This document shows positions 9,076 to 17,427 of a DNA stretch of 64,000 nt, one piece after another; within the stretch, counting starts at the first letter, position 1; the number at the start of each line of letters is the position of its first letter. The position numbers were made by a program, and so were the translations under genes. The DNA comes from Hafnia alvei (lineage in GTDB: Bacteria; Pseudomonadota; Gammaproteobacteria; Enterobacterales; Enterobacteriaceae): assembly GCF_964063325.1 (NCBI RefSeq), contig NZ_OZ061315.1, forward strand, positions 1,302,001-1,366,000, written 5' to 3'. The notes below the pieces were generated by a model, which saw only the letters and a list, made by a program, of their open reading frames with translations, had not been told where the DNA came from and ran no database searches.

Positions 9076-10461
9076 ATGGTTACGCATCGTTTGAAGCGCA
9101 ACGCGCTAACGCTCGCCATAACTGGGGTGTTGTTGGGTAGTGGTTTTTATGCAATGCCAGAAGCTAAGGCTGAAGGCTTTGTTGATGATTCAACGCTGAC
9201 AGGTGGTATTTACTACTGGCAACGTGAGCGTGACCGTAAAGATGTCACCACTGGAAACTACGAGACCAACCTTAATCATTCCACGTGGAACGCCAATCTA
9301 GATTTCTCATCCGGCTATGCAGCCGACATGTTTGGTATTGATGTTGCCGCATTTACCGCAATCGAAATGGCAGAGAACCATGATAGCGGACATCCAAACG
9401 AAATTGCCTTCTCCTCGAAAAACAAAGGCTACGACGAAGACTACTCGGGTGATAAGAGTGGCATAAGCCTGTACAAAGCTGCTGCGAAATTTAAGTACGG
9501 CCCAGTCTGGGCGCGTGCCGGCTACATTCAGCCAACAGGCCAAACTTTACTGGCGCCACACTGGAGCTTTATGCCTGGTACCTATCAAGGTGCTGAGGCC
9601 GGTGCAAACTTTGACTACGGTGATGCAGGAGCGCTGAGCTTCTCCTACATGTGGACCGACAAATATAAAGCGCCATGGCATACCGAAGTTGATGGTTTCT
9701 ATCAAAACGACAAAAAAACCGGCGTTTCTTATCTGCACTCATTAGGCGCCAAGTATGATTTCAAAAATGATTTCATACTGGAAGCGGCCTTTGGTCAGGC
9801 TGAAGGTTATGTCGATCAATACTTTGCTAAAGGTTCCTACAAGTTTGATGTCGCGGGTAACCCGATGACAACCAGCTACCAATTCTATGGCACGCGCGAC
9901 CGCGTACATGACGGCGGCGTGAACGATCTTTACGACGGTACCGCATGGTTACAAGCGCTGACTCTGGGCTACAAAGTGGGGCAGTTCGACTTCCGCTTGG
10001 AAGGTACTTACGTCAAAGCTGAAGGTAATCAAGGCTACTTCTTACAGCGTATGACTCCAACCTACGCATCTTCAAACGGACGTTTGGATATTTGGTGGGA
10101 TAACCGTTCTGACTTTAACGCCAACGGCGAAAAAGCCATTTTCGGCGGCGTGATGTACGACCTGAGCAAGTGGGATATGCCGGGCTTCGCCATCGGTGGT
10201 TCTTATGTTTACGCATGGGATGCTAAACCAAGCACCGCTCCTCAGTACGATCAAAGCCAGCGCGTGAAAGAAAGCGCCTACAGTCTGGATGCGATGTACA
10301 CCATTCAGGACGGCCGCGCGAAAGGTACGCTGTTCAAACTGCACTTCACTCAGTACGACAACCATTCAGACAACCCAAGCTGGGAGGGCGGTTACGGCAA
10401 CATGTTCCAAGACGAACGTGATGTTAAGTTCATCGTTATCGCACCGTTCACCATTTTCTAA
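9076..10461 (+). CDS. chiP: ChiP, chitooligosaccharide outer-membrane porin (chitoporin)
   Basis: OprD-family outer-membrane porin for chitin oligosaccharides. A signal peptide with cleavage after AKA is followed by EGFVDDSTLTGGIYYWQR, then alternating amphipathic strands typical of a beta barrel, ending in an aromatic residue (APFTIF). Length 461 aa, similar to E. coli ChiP (468). First gene of chiP-chiQ-chb. Upstream there is a NagC dyad, and the ribosome binding site lies within a ChiX-complementary stretch, so both transcriptional and sRNA control are likely. Confidence 0.95.
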   Translation: MVTHRLKRNALTLAITGVLLGSGFYAMPEAKAEGFVDDSTLTGGIYYWQRERDRKDVTTGNYETNLNHSTWNANLDFSSGYAADMFGIDVAAFTAIEMAENHDSGHPNEIAFSSKNKGYDEDYSGDKSGISLYKAAAKFKYGPVWARAGYIQPTGQTLLAPHWSFMPGTYQGAEAGANFDYGDAGALSFSYMWTDKYKAPWHTEVDGFYQNDKKTGVSYLHSLGAKYDFKNDFILEAAFGQAEGYVDQYFAKGSYKFDVAGNPMTTSYQFYGTRDRVHDGGVNDLYDGTAWLQALTLGYKVGQFDFRLEGTYVKAEGNQGYFLQRMTPTYASSNGRLDIWWDNRSDFNANGEKAIFGGVMYDLSKWDMPGFAIGGSYVYAWDAKPSTAPQYDQSQRVKESAYSLDAMYTIQDGRAKGTLFKLHFTQYDNHSDNPSWEGGYGNMFQDERDVKFIVIAPFTIF

Positions 10462-10467
10462 GCCAAA

Positions 10468-10499
10468 GACTCGGCGTGTTTTGCTAAACATGCCGAGTC
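10468..10499 (+). other. Intercistronic hairpin chiP-chiQ
   Basis: GACTCGGC / GCCGAGTC with an extended inner TGTTT/AAACA stem and a 4-nt loop, placed directly after the chiP stop. No T-run follows, so it probably protects the chiP 3' end or tunes expression of chiQ and chb rather than terminating fully. Confidence 0.6.
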
Positions 10500-10518
10500 A
10501 CTTTGACGAGATCAAAAA

Positions 10519-10848
10519 ATGAAAAAAATTCTATTGGTTGTCGCTGCCGTTGTTGGGTTAAGTGCCTGTGTACAGCAATCTACTGCACCTCAAGAAGATG
10601 CAAAATTAAAGCAAGCCTATAGCAACTGCATTAATACCGCTGAAGGCAATCCAGATAAAATCTCAGCCTGTCAGTCAGTGCTAGAAGTGTTGAAACAAAG
10701 TAAGCCGCATCAGGCCTTTGCCGAAAAGGAAAGCGTGCGCGTATTTGATTACCAAAATTGTATTCAGGCAGCTAAAACCGGAGCTGGAGATAACTACCAG
10801 CAGGCCTGTGGCAAAGTTTGGCAGGAAATTCGCAGCAACAATAACTGA
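10519..10848 (+). CDS. chiQ: ChiQ, small outer-membrane lipoprotein of the chitin operon
   Basis: 109-aa lipoprotein. The signal sequence MKKILLVVAAVVGLSAC has a lipobox LSAC with lipidated Cys17. The mature part is polar with several Cys residues (NCIN, SACQS, QNCIQ, QACGK), which could form disulfides in the periplasm. It corresponds to E. coli ChiQ/YbfN by position and general sequence. Its molecular role is not established; operon position suggests support of chitosugar uptake or chitobiase function. Confidence 0.88.
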   Translation: MKKILLVVAAVVGLSACVQQSTAPQEDAKLKQAYSNCINTAEGNPDKISACQSVLEVLKQSKPHQAFAEKESVRVFDYQNCIQAAKTGAGDNYQQACGKVWQEIRSNNN

Positions 10849-10867
10849 TTAAGGACGGGGCTTTAGG

Positions 10868-13540
10868 ATGAGCAAATTTAAATTGAACACGTTGGCCGTT
10901 GCCGTTTCTGCACTGGGCATGCTCGGTTTTTCCGCAGCAGGTCAGGCAGATCAGCAAATCGTTGACCAACTGAGTCAGTTAAAAGTTAACGTGAAAGTCA
11001 CCGACAACCGTGCGGCTGAGAACGGCGTAGATTGTGCCGCGCTGGGCGCTGACTGGGCATCGTGCAACCAATCCGTTATTACGCTAACCAGCGATAGCGA
11101 TATTAAAGGCAACGATTGGGCGATCTATTTCCACAATCCACGTCAGGTTCTGGACGTGAAAAGCGATCAGTTCAAAATTACCTTTGTGACCGGTGATCTG
11201 CATAAGATTGAACCAACCGATAAGTTTAAAGGATTTACCGCCGGCCAATCGGTGGAAATTCCTCTGATTGGTGAATACTGGCAGTTGTTTGAAAGTGACA
11301 TTATGCCGCGTTGGTACGTCACTTCTCAGGATGCTAAACCTAAGGTGATTGCCAGCACCGATACGGAAGATCTGCGCCAGTTTGTGACGCCGTTTGCGGG
11401 CGATCTGTGGAAGCGTACCAAAGACGATAAAAACGTTCTGATGGTGCCTGAAACTCGCTTCGACAAAAACGCTGATGTGAAAGAGCTGCCAGCGCAGAGT
11501 CTGCGTGGTCAAATTATGCCAACGCCGATGGAAGTGAGAATCCATCAGCAGGACGTTGACCTCAGCAAAGGCGTAGCGCTCGATCTTACCGTTCTGAACA
11601 GCGCCACGGCAGAAGCCGCGCAGCAGCGTTTCGCGCTGTTAGGTGTGAAAAGCGATGCCAAAGGCTATCCAATCAAAACGGCGATTGCGGTTAATCACTT
11701 CAAAGGCGATTTAGCGGTGCCGGGGGCTTACGAGCTGAAGATCGGGCCGAAGGGCGCAGAAGTTATTGGTTACGATCAGGCTGGCGTATTCTACGGCTTA
11801 CAGTCCATTCTTTCGCTGGTGCCAAGCGATGGCAGCATGAAGATTGCAACCTTAGATGCGAAAGACGCGCCGCGTTTCCAATACCGTGGCATCTTCTTGG
11901 ACATCGGGCGTAACTTCCATTCCAAAGAAGCGGTACACCGTCTGCTAGACCAGATGGCGGCGTACAAGATGAATAAATTCCACTTCCATCTGACCGATGA
12001 TGAAGGCTGGCGCATTGAGATCCCCGGTCTGCCAGAGCTTATCGACGTGGGCTCAAAACGCTGCCACGATCTGAGCGAAAAAGAGTGCCTGCTGCCGCAG
12101 CTAGGTTCGGGGCCTGATGCTAACAACAATGGCACTGGCCATCTAACTCGCGCCGAATATATCGATATCGTTAAATATGCTCAGGCGCGTCAGATTGAAG
12201 TGATTCCTGAAATCGATATGCCTGCACATGCCCGTGCAGCCGTGGTTTCGATGGAAGCGCGTTATGACAAATTGAAAGCCGCCGGTGACGAAAAGGGGGC
12301 GAATGAATTCCGTTTAGTTGATCCAACGGATACGTCAAACACCACGTCTGTGCAGTTCTACGATCGTAAGAGCTATTTGAACCCATGCTTAGATTCCTCT
12401 AAGCGCTTTGTCGATAAAGTGATTGGCGAAGTGGCGCAGATGCACAAAGAAGCGGGGCAGCCGTTAACCACGTGGCACTTTGGCGGTGATGAAGCTAAAA
12501 ACATCCGCTTAGGGCCGGGTTATCAGGATAAAAATGGCAAGATTGAGCCGGGTAAAGGCATTATCGATCAGAGCAAAGAAGATAAACCATGGGCGCAGTC
12601 TCAGGTTTGTCAGACCCTAATTAAGAGCGGCAAAGTGGAAGATATGGAACATCTGCCAAGCCACTTTGCGATTGAAGTCAGCCAGATCGTCAATAAGCAC
12701 GGCATTGAAAAAATGCAGGCGTGGCAGGATGGCCTGAAGGATGCCAAAGATGCGAAGGCATTTGCCACCAAACGTGTAGGTGTTAACTTCTGGGATACGC
12801 TCTATTGGGGCGGTTTTGATACTGTCAACGACTGGGCGAACAAAGGCTACGAAGTGACGGTTTCTAACCCAGACTACGTCTACATGGACTTCCCGTATGA
12901 GGTGAATCCACAGGAAAATGGCTACTACTGGGGCACTCGCTTTAACGATGAGCGTAAAATCTTCAGCTTCGCGCCAGACAACATGCCACAGAATGCGGAA
13001 ACTTCCGTAGACCGTGACGGCAACTTCTTTACCGCGAAAAGCGATAAGCCATGGCCGGGTGTTTATGGACTCTCAGCGCAGCTGTGGAGTGAAACCACGC
13101 GCACCGACGAAATGATGGAGTATAAAATCTATCCTCGCGTGATGACGGTAGCGGAACGCGGATGGCATCGCGCGGGCTGGGAGCAAGACTACAAAGCGGG
13201 CCGCGAATATAAAGGCGGAGAAACCAATCTGGTAGACAAAAAATCTCTGCTGAGTGATTGGCAGCGTTTTGCAAACCTGATGGGGCAGCGTGAGCTGGCG
13301 AAAATGGATAAAGCCGGTGTGGAATATCGCCTGCCGGTTCCTGGAGCAAAAGTTGTGGGCGGGAAACTGGAAGCCAACATTGCGCTACCAGGTCTGGGGA
13401 TTGAATACTCGGTAGACGGTGGCAAGCAGTGGCAGCGTTATGATGCTAAAGCCCAGCCGACCGTTTCTGGCGACGTTCAAATTCGGTCAGTGAGTCCTGA
13501 CGGCAAACGCTATAGCCGCGTAGAGCCGGTAAAGGTTTGA
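10868..13540 (+). CDS. chb: Secreted/periplasmic chitobiase (GH20 beta-N-acetylhexosaminidase)
   Basis: Cleaves chitobiose and short chitin oligomers to GlcNAc. A signal peptide (cleavage near SAAGQA-DQQ) is followed by an N-terminal carbohydrate-binding-like domain, a small alpha/beta domain, the GH20 TIM barrel (about residues 335-770) and a C-terminal Ig-like domain. The catalytic Asp541-Glu542 pair is seen in HFGGDEAKN, almost the same position as in Serratia marcescens chitobiase (539/540). Length 890 aa. It lies 19 bp behind chiQ. E. coli K-12 lacks this gene here, so the locus adds extracytoplasmic hydrolysis to uptake: oligomers enter by ChiP, Chb makes GlcNAc, then NagE and NagAB take over. 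Confidence 0.95.
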   Translation: MSKFKLNTLAVAVSALGMLGFSAAGQADQQIVDQLSQLKVNVKVTDNRAAENGVDCAALGADWASCNQSVITLTSDSDIKGNDWAIYFHNPRQVLDVKSDQFKITFVTGDLHKIEPTDKFKGFTAGQSVEIPLIGEYWQLFESDIMPRWYVTSQDAKPKVIASTDTEDLRQFVTPFAGDLWKRTKDDKNVLMVPETRFDKNADVKELPAQSLRGQIMPTPMEVRIHQQDVDLSKGVALDLTVLNSATAEAAQQRFALLGVKSDAKGYPIKTAIAVNHFKGDLAVPGAYELKIGPKGAEVIGYDQAGVFYGLQSILSLVPSDGSMKIATLDAKDAPRFQYRGIFLDIGRNFHSKEAVHRLLDQMAAYKMNKFHFHLTDDEGWRIEIPGLPELIDVGSKRCHDLSEKECLLPQLGSGPDANNNGTGHLTRAEYIDIVKYAQARQIEVIPEIDMPAHARAAVVSMEARYDKLKAAGDEKGANEFRLVDPTDTSNTTSVQFYDRKSYLNPCLDSSKRFVDKVIGEVAQMHKEAGQPLTTWHFGGDEAKNIRLGPGYQDKNGKIEPGKGIIDQSKEDKPWAQSQVCQTLIKSGKVEDMEHLPSHFAIEVSQIVNKHGIEKMQAWQDGLKDAKDAKAFATKRVGVNFWDTLYWGGFDTVNDWANKGYEVTVSNPDYVYMDFPYEVNPQENGYYWGTRFNDERKIFSFAPDNMPQNAETSVDRDGNFFTAKSDKPWPGVYGLSAQLWSETTRTDEMMEYKIYPRVMTVAERGWHRAGWEQDYKAGREYKGGETNLVDKKSLLSDWQRFANLMGQRELAKMDKAGVEYRLPVPGAKVVGGKLEANIALPGLGIEYSVDGGKQWQRYDAKAQPTVSGDVQIRSVSPDGKRYSRVEPVKV

Positions 13541-13691
13541 TATCGAGGTCGGTAAGCGAGGTATTGTCTGTTCCTGTGGGGCGGGCAATACCGCAATAAA
13601 GTATTAGCGCAGTGATTTTTAATACCGTTTCATCATCATCATTATTGTTGTCATGGTTTTTGCCGAAGCCATATGAGTGACTGAGTTATTT

Positions 13692-13717
13692 AGCCCCCAG
13701 CCTGAGGGGCTTTTTTT
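13692..13717 (+). terminator. Terminator of chiP-chiQ-chb
   Basis: Stem AGCCCC / GGGGCT with an 8-nt loop followed by seven T. About 150 bp separates it from the chb stop. That stretch holds another inverted repeat, GGTATTG / CAATACC at about 13561-13592, and nothing else recognisable. Confidence 0.85.
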
Positions 13718-13761
13718 GTCTATTATTTGGTGAGAAAACGAATATTGCGGATTTCAGGAAA

Positions 13762-13785
13762 TAAAAAAAGCGACCCTCAGGTCGC
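13762..13785 (-). terminator. Terminator of fur
   Basis: Read on the minus strand, GCGACC-TGAG-GGTCGC is followed by seven T, placed 20 bp after the fur stop. It faces the chb terminator. Confidence 0.88.
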
Positions 13786-13805
13786 CTCATTACACTCGCG
13801 TATTC

Positions 13806-14255
13806 TTACTCTCTGCCATCGTGCAGACTTTCGTCTTCGCGGCAATCACCCGCAGCGCAGTGACCATAAAGATACAGGCTGTGGTTGGTCAGCTGGATAC
13901 CGTATTTTTTAGCAATTTCGTGCTGACGTTTTTCAATGGAGTCATCACTAAACTCAATCACTTTACCGCAGTCTAAGCAGATCAGATGATCGTGGTGATG
14001 CTGCTGAGTCAGCTCAAATACGGATTTTCCGCCTTCAAAATTGTGACGAGTTACAATTCCAGCGTCGTCGAACTGGTTCAGTACACGGTAAACGGTGGCT
14101 AAGCCGATTTCTTCACCCATATCGATCAGCTTCTTATACAGATCTTCTGCGCTGACGTGGTGGCAAGTTGGATCTTGCAGAACTTCCAGAATCTTAAGAC
14201 GCGGAAGCGTGACTTTAAGTCCAGCCTTCTTTAAAGCAGTGTTGTTATCTGTCAT
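13806..14255 (-). CDS. fur: Fur, ferric uptake regulator
   Basis: Iron-responsive dimeric repressor. The winged helix lies in the first half (LKVTLPRLKILEVLQ to ATVYRVLNQF). Metal-site motifs are HHHDHLICLDCGKVIEF and the C-terminal HCAAGDCREDE, including the CxxC of the structural zinc site. Length 149 aa (E. coli 148). The start ATG overlaps the stop of a 17-codon upstream frame (ATGA), and a Fur-like box lies about 90 bp upstream, indicating translational coupling and autoregulation. Confidence 0.98.
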   Translation of the reverse strand: MTDNNTALKKAGLKVTLPRLKILEVLQDPTCHHVSAEDLYKKLIDMGEEIGLATVYRVLNQFDDAGIVTRHNFEGGKSVFELTQQHHHDHLICLDCGKVIEFSDDSIEKRQHEIAKKYGIQLTNHSLYLYGHCAAGDCREDESLHDGRE

Positions 14256-14305
14256 TCGGATTCTGTCCCGTTACTTAGTTCGAAGACGTTTAGGATAGTC
14301 TGCAT
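14252..14305 (-). CDS. Candidate leader ORF upstream of fur (Uof-like)
   Basis: A 17-residue frame, MQTILNVFELSNGTESE, whose TGA overlaps the fur ATG as ATGA. In E. coli a short upstream ORF (uof) is translationally coupled to fur and is the point of control by the RyhB sRNA. Position and overlap fit that role here. There is no strong Shine-Dalgarno and the frame is closed by a stop nine codons further up, so the true start codon is unsure. Confidence 0.5.
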   Translation of the reverse strand: MQTILNVFELSNGTESE

Positions 14306-14345
14306 TTGCTGCCAGCGTTGCCTGAATTGTCACCGAACTGAAAAT

Positions 14346-14364
14346 ATAATTGAGATTCATTATA
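14346..14364. promoter_or_regulatory. Fur-like box upstream of fur
   Basis: ATAATTGAGATTCATTATA matches about 12 of 19 positions of the consensus GATAATGATAATCATTATC, upstream of fur. The fur-fldA gap of about 320 bp otherwise contains the Uof-like frame, the fldA terminator and no other gene. Confidence 0.5.
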
Positions 14365-14537
14365 AAGCTGATGGCGGTAAATGGAAACCGCAGTGTGTTA
14401 ACAACTTGGACGGAAGTACAGGGTGGAAATAAAACGTAACACACTGACAAATATGTAACTCTGCTGGTGGCGGGTGCTAGAGCGGGAAAAATGAGTTACA
14501 TAGATGTTGCAAATTGCTTTTGCCAATCGTTGAAATA

Positions 14538-14562
14538 CCCGCTGGCTTATGCAGTCAGCGGG
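14538..14562 (-). terminator. Probable terminator of fldA
   Basis: Stem CCCGCTG / CAGCGGG immediately after the fldA stop, on the minus strand, followed only by TATTTC. The hairpin is good but the T-tract is weak, so some transcription may run on into fur. Confidence 0.55.
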
Positions 14563-14574
14563 CACAATTTCATA

Positions 14575-15102
14575 TTAGCCAGCCAGTTCAGCCAAGCTCA
14601 TCTCTTCGGAGATTTGTTTCACCCACGCATCAACACGCGTTGCGGTGAGTTCAGGCTGGCGATCTTCGTCAATAGCCAAACCGACGAAGGTTTTGTCATC
14701 AACCAGCGCTTTAGACGCTTCAAAATGGTAACCCGCCGTTGGCCAGTGGCCGACGATGGTCGCGCCGCGTGGCTCGATCAAGTCACGGATGGTGCCCATT
14801 GCGTCGCAGAAGTACTCTGCATAGTCTTCTTGGTCGCCGCAGCCGAACAGAGCAACCAGTTTACCGTTGAAGTCGATCTCTTCCAGAGAAGGGAAGAAAT
14901 CATCCCAGTCACACTGAGCTTCGCCGTAATACCACGTTGGGATGCCAAGCAGAAGAATATCGAATGCCTCGATGTCTTCTTTGCTGCTTTTGGCAATGTC
15001 ATGAACTTCAGCAACGTCTTTTCCGAGTTGCTTTTGGATCATCTTAGCGATGTTTTCCGTGTTGCCCGTGTCGCTGCCAAAGAAAATGCCTACGATTGCC
15101 AT
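14575..15102 (-). CDS. fldA: Flavodoxin FldA
   Basis: FMN-binding electron carrier of the long-chain class, 175 aa (E. coli 176). It donates electrons to enzymes such as methionine synthase, IspG/IspH and biotin synthase. The phosphate loop GSDTGNTENIA (residues 9-19) and aromatic FMN-stacking positions in PTWYYGEAQCDWDD and FGCGDQEDYAEYFCDA are intact. It lies upstream of fur in the same direction, the usual enterobacterial order. Confidence 0.97.
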   Translation of the reverse strand: MAIVGIFFGSDTGNTENIAKMIQKQLGKDVAEVHDIAKSSKEDIEAFDILLLGIPTWYYGEAQCDWDDFFPSLEEIDFNGKLVALFGCGDQEDYAEYFCDAMGTIRDLIEPRGATIVGHWPTAGYHFEASKALVDDKTFVGLAIDEDRQPELTATRVDAWVKQISEEMSLAELAG

Positions 15103-15223
15103 GTCGCGTTTATACCTTTTATATCAAATAATTAAACTAGAATCTTTAGAAAGACCAGTACGTACTTTACGCACTATAGCACTTTAAACCGTATCGATTT
15201 GTCGTCATTGTGTGCTGGTGGCG

Positions 15224-15499
15224 TTAAGATTTTAAAATCTGATTGAGCAAAATTTGTTCAATCAATTCACTGCGGCTAATGTTTTGTTCTTGAGCCAAAC
15301 GATTCAGCATTTCAACCGCTTCTTCGTTAATTTTTAGCTCGACGCGACGCAGCCCTTTCACTTTATCGCGGCGCAGTTGGTTGCGTTTGTTAATTCTTAG
15401 CTGTTCATCCCGAGATAACGGGTTGGTTTTCGGGCGACCCGGACGACGTTCATCTGCGAACAGATCCAGAGTCGTGCGGTCCGTTTGTTCTTTGGCCAT
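15224..15499 (-). CDS. ybfE: YbfE, LexA-regulon small protein (putative ribbon-helix-helix)
   Basis: 91-aa basic protein beginning MAKEQTDRTTLDLF, nearly identical to E. coli YbfE at the N-terminus. The central part is rich in Arg/Lys (NKRNQLRRDKVKGLRRVEL), and the C-terminal half (VEMLNRLAQEQNISRSELIEQILL) has the helix-turn-helix spacing of ribbon-helix-helix regulators. In E. coli it is induced by DNA damage through LexA. I did not find a clear CTGT-N8-ACAG box just upstream here. Specific function unknown. It ends slightly shorter than the E. coli protein (97 aa). Confidence 0.9.
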   Translation of the reverse strand: MAKEQTDRTTLDLFADERRPGRPKTNPLSRDEQLRINKRNQLRRDKVKGLRRVELKINEEAVEMLNRLAQEQNISRSELIEQILLNQILKS

Positions 15500-15758
15500 A
15501 TCAGGTAGCGGTACTACAAGGAGAATTTTGAATCTGCGTAACGAATCAGATCATGATTAACATACTAGGGCCATTCACCCTTTACCGGCACTATCCTTGA
15601 ACAGCAAAACTGCCTGCCAGAATAATAGCGCGCCATAATACCCCAGCGCCCCCAGCCGCGACAATCCTTAATCTTACTTACCTCACTGATGAACGGTGAT
15701 TTTTTCTACAGTGTGGTTATGCTGAGGGGGAGAAGACAACAAAAGTAAGCCGTTTAGC

Positions 15759-16529
15759 TTATTCATCGCTATCCAGAAAACGGTGCAGCGTGCGTAGTAC
15801 CAATTCGGGCTTTTCCGCATGCAGCCAGTGGCCAGTACCGGCAATCACGTGGGCTTTGGCATGAGGAAACTGACGTGCGATGGCGGCGCGATGAATATCT
15901 TGTATATAAGGCGATGAGCCGCCTTTGATAAACATTGCGGGGCCTTGGTAAGGCGTCACGTCTTGCCAGCCCACGATATTTTCGTATTGATCCCACAGCA
16001 CGGGCACATTAAATAGCCACTCGCCGTCCTGAAAAGACTTCAGCAAAAACTGTATCACGCCTTCTTCTTGGATATAGCCGCGCATGATTTCAGCGGCCTC
16101 TTGGCGGCGCGTCACCTGCGCAGCCGTTACCGCATTAATAGCAGTAAAAATCGTATCGTGACGACGAACTTGATAATCAACGGGTGCAATATCCAGCAAG
16201 GCAAGGCGACGAATACGGTCGGGGGCAAGTGCGGCCAGCGTCATGGCGGCTTTTCCGCCCATTGAATGCCCAATGACATCCAACTGAGGCAAAGAAAGAT
16301 CGTCAATCAGCGCCAGTAAATCTTCGGCCATCGCGGCATAATCCATGCGCTCTGAGCGAGGTGAGTGTCCATGATTGCGCATATCCACCTGAATGACACG
16401 TCGATCGCTGCGCAAGTCTCGTCCTAATATACCTAGATTATCCAAGCTGCCGAATAACCCGTGGATCAGTAATGCCGGTGGAAACTGGGCTTGCTGGGTT
16501 GGAATATGTTCGCGGTAGTTGAGTTTCAT
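15759..16529 (-). CDS. ybfF: YbfF, alpha/beta-hydrolase esterase
   Basis: Cytoplasmic esterase of the alpha/beta-hydrolase fold, 256 aa (E. coli 254). Acyl-CoA and small esters are reported substrates of the E. coli protein. Seen: oxyanion-hole region LIHGLFGSLDN, nucleophile elbow GHSMGGKA with the catalytic Ser, and the final His in GTGHWLHAEKP. A longer in-frame start 17 codons upstream exists, but the ATG giving MKLNYREH aligns with the family. Neither start has a strong ribosome binding site. Divergent from seqA. Confidence 0.92.
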   Translation of the reverse strand: MKLNYREHIPTQQAQFPPALLIHGLFGSLDNLGILGRDLRSDRRVIQVDMRNHGHSPRSERMDYAAMAEDLLALIDDLSLPQLDVIGHSMGGKAAMTLAALAPDRIRRLALLDIAPVDYQVRRHDTIFTAINAVTAAQVTRRQEAAEIMRGYIQEEGVIQFLLKSFQDGEWLFNVPVLWDQYENIVGWQDVTPYQGPAMFIKGGSSPYIQDIHRAAIARQFPHAKAHVIAGTGHWLHAEKPELVLRTLHRFLDSDE

Positions 16530-16804
16530 ATCGTTAAGTCTATTCGTGGTGTCTATTCGCGGAATCCATGTGCTAAACATGCGGCAACGGAGTGCGAAGA
16601 ATCTTATGTTGTAACAAATAGGTTACCACGACTAAGCATGATTGTTAGTCACCGAGTGTTATCCAGCAAAATTTAAGGGTATTCTTTCCATAAGTTTGGG
16701 AAAAAACTCACTGAATTGATCAGAGCATCGGGTTTACGCTATCCGCATGAGGCGTTTGACTTTATAATCCTGCTGATTAAGTCGTAAACCTGTATTGGAT
16801 AATG

Positions 16805-17344
16805 ATGAAAACTATTGAAGTCGACGAGGAGCTGTACCGCTACATTGCAAGCCACACGCAAAGTATCGGTGAGAGTGCTTCTGACATATTGCGCCGCCTG
16901 CTGAAAGTCTCCGAACATAAAGCGACTGCTGCTCCGGCAGTAACACCGACCGTTATCGCAGCGCCAGTGGCTGCTCCGGTAACTGCCCGTCCGGTAGACC
17001 GCGTTCGTACCATGCGTGAATTGCTGCTGTCTGATGAATATGCAGAGCAGAACAAAGCGGTAAATCGCTTTATGCTGGTACTTTCAACGCTTTACTCTAT
17101 TGATAATCAGGGATTTGCCGCTGCGACGGAATCCTTGCATGGTCGCACGCGTGTCTATTTCGCCGGCGACCAGCAAACGCTGTTGCAAAACGGCACGCAT
17201 ACCAAGCCTAAACACGTCGCGGGCACGCCTTACTGGGTGATCACCAATACCAACACCGATCGCAAGCGCAGCATGATTGAACACATCATGCAGGCGATGC
17301 AGTTCCCCGCTGAACTGATTGAAAAGGTCTGTGGGACCATCTAA
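16805..17344 (+). CDS. seqA: SeqA, negative modulator of replication initiation
   Basis: Binds hemimethylated GATC sites, sequesters oriC and the dnaA promoter, and organises new DNA behind forks. N-terminal oligomerisation domain (about 1-35, MKTIEVDEELYRYIASHT), a flexible Ala/Pro/Val linker (about 40-65), then the DNA-binding domain (about 65-179) with MRELLLSDEY and GRTRVYFA. 179 aa (E. coli 181). Two ATG codons occur in tandem; the second fits the family start. It precedes pgm, the conserved pair. Confidence 0.96.
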   Translation: MKTIEVDEELYRYIASHTQSIGESASDILRRLLKVSEHKATAAPAVTPTVIAAPVAAPVTARPVDRVRTMRELLLSDEYAEQNKAVNRFMLVLSTLYSIDNQGFAAATESLHGRTRVYFAGDQQTLLQNGTHTKPKHVAGTPYWVITNTNTDRKRSMIEHIMQAMQFPAELIEKVCGTI

Positions 17345-17427
17345 TTCAAGAACTGCCTAATCGCAAGCCTTAGCAACGCGATTAGGCACTCAACCATACA
17401 AGCGTAATAGCGTAGGGAGTAGTGACC

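Noticed and set aside
14467..15135. 222-codon frame opposite fldA
   Set aside because: Covers fldA fully in antisense; fldA has intact flavodoxin motifs and conserved length.
15500..15560. LexA box expected before ybfE
   Set aside because: No CTGT-N8-ACAG dyad seen at this place; not reported as a feature.
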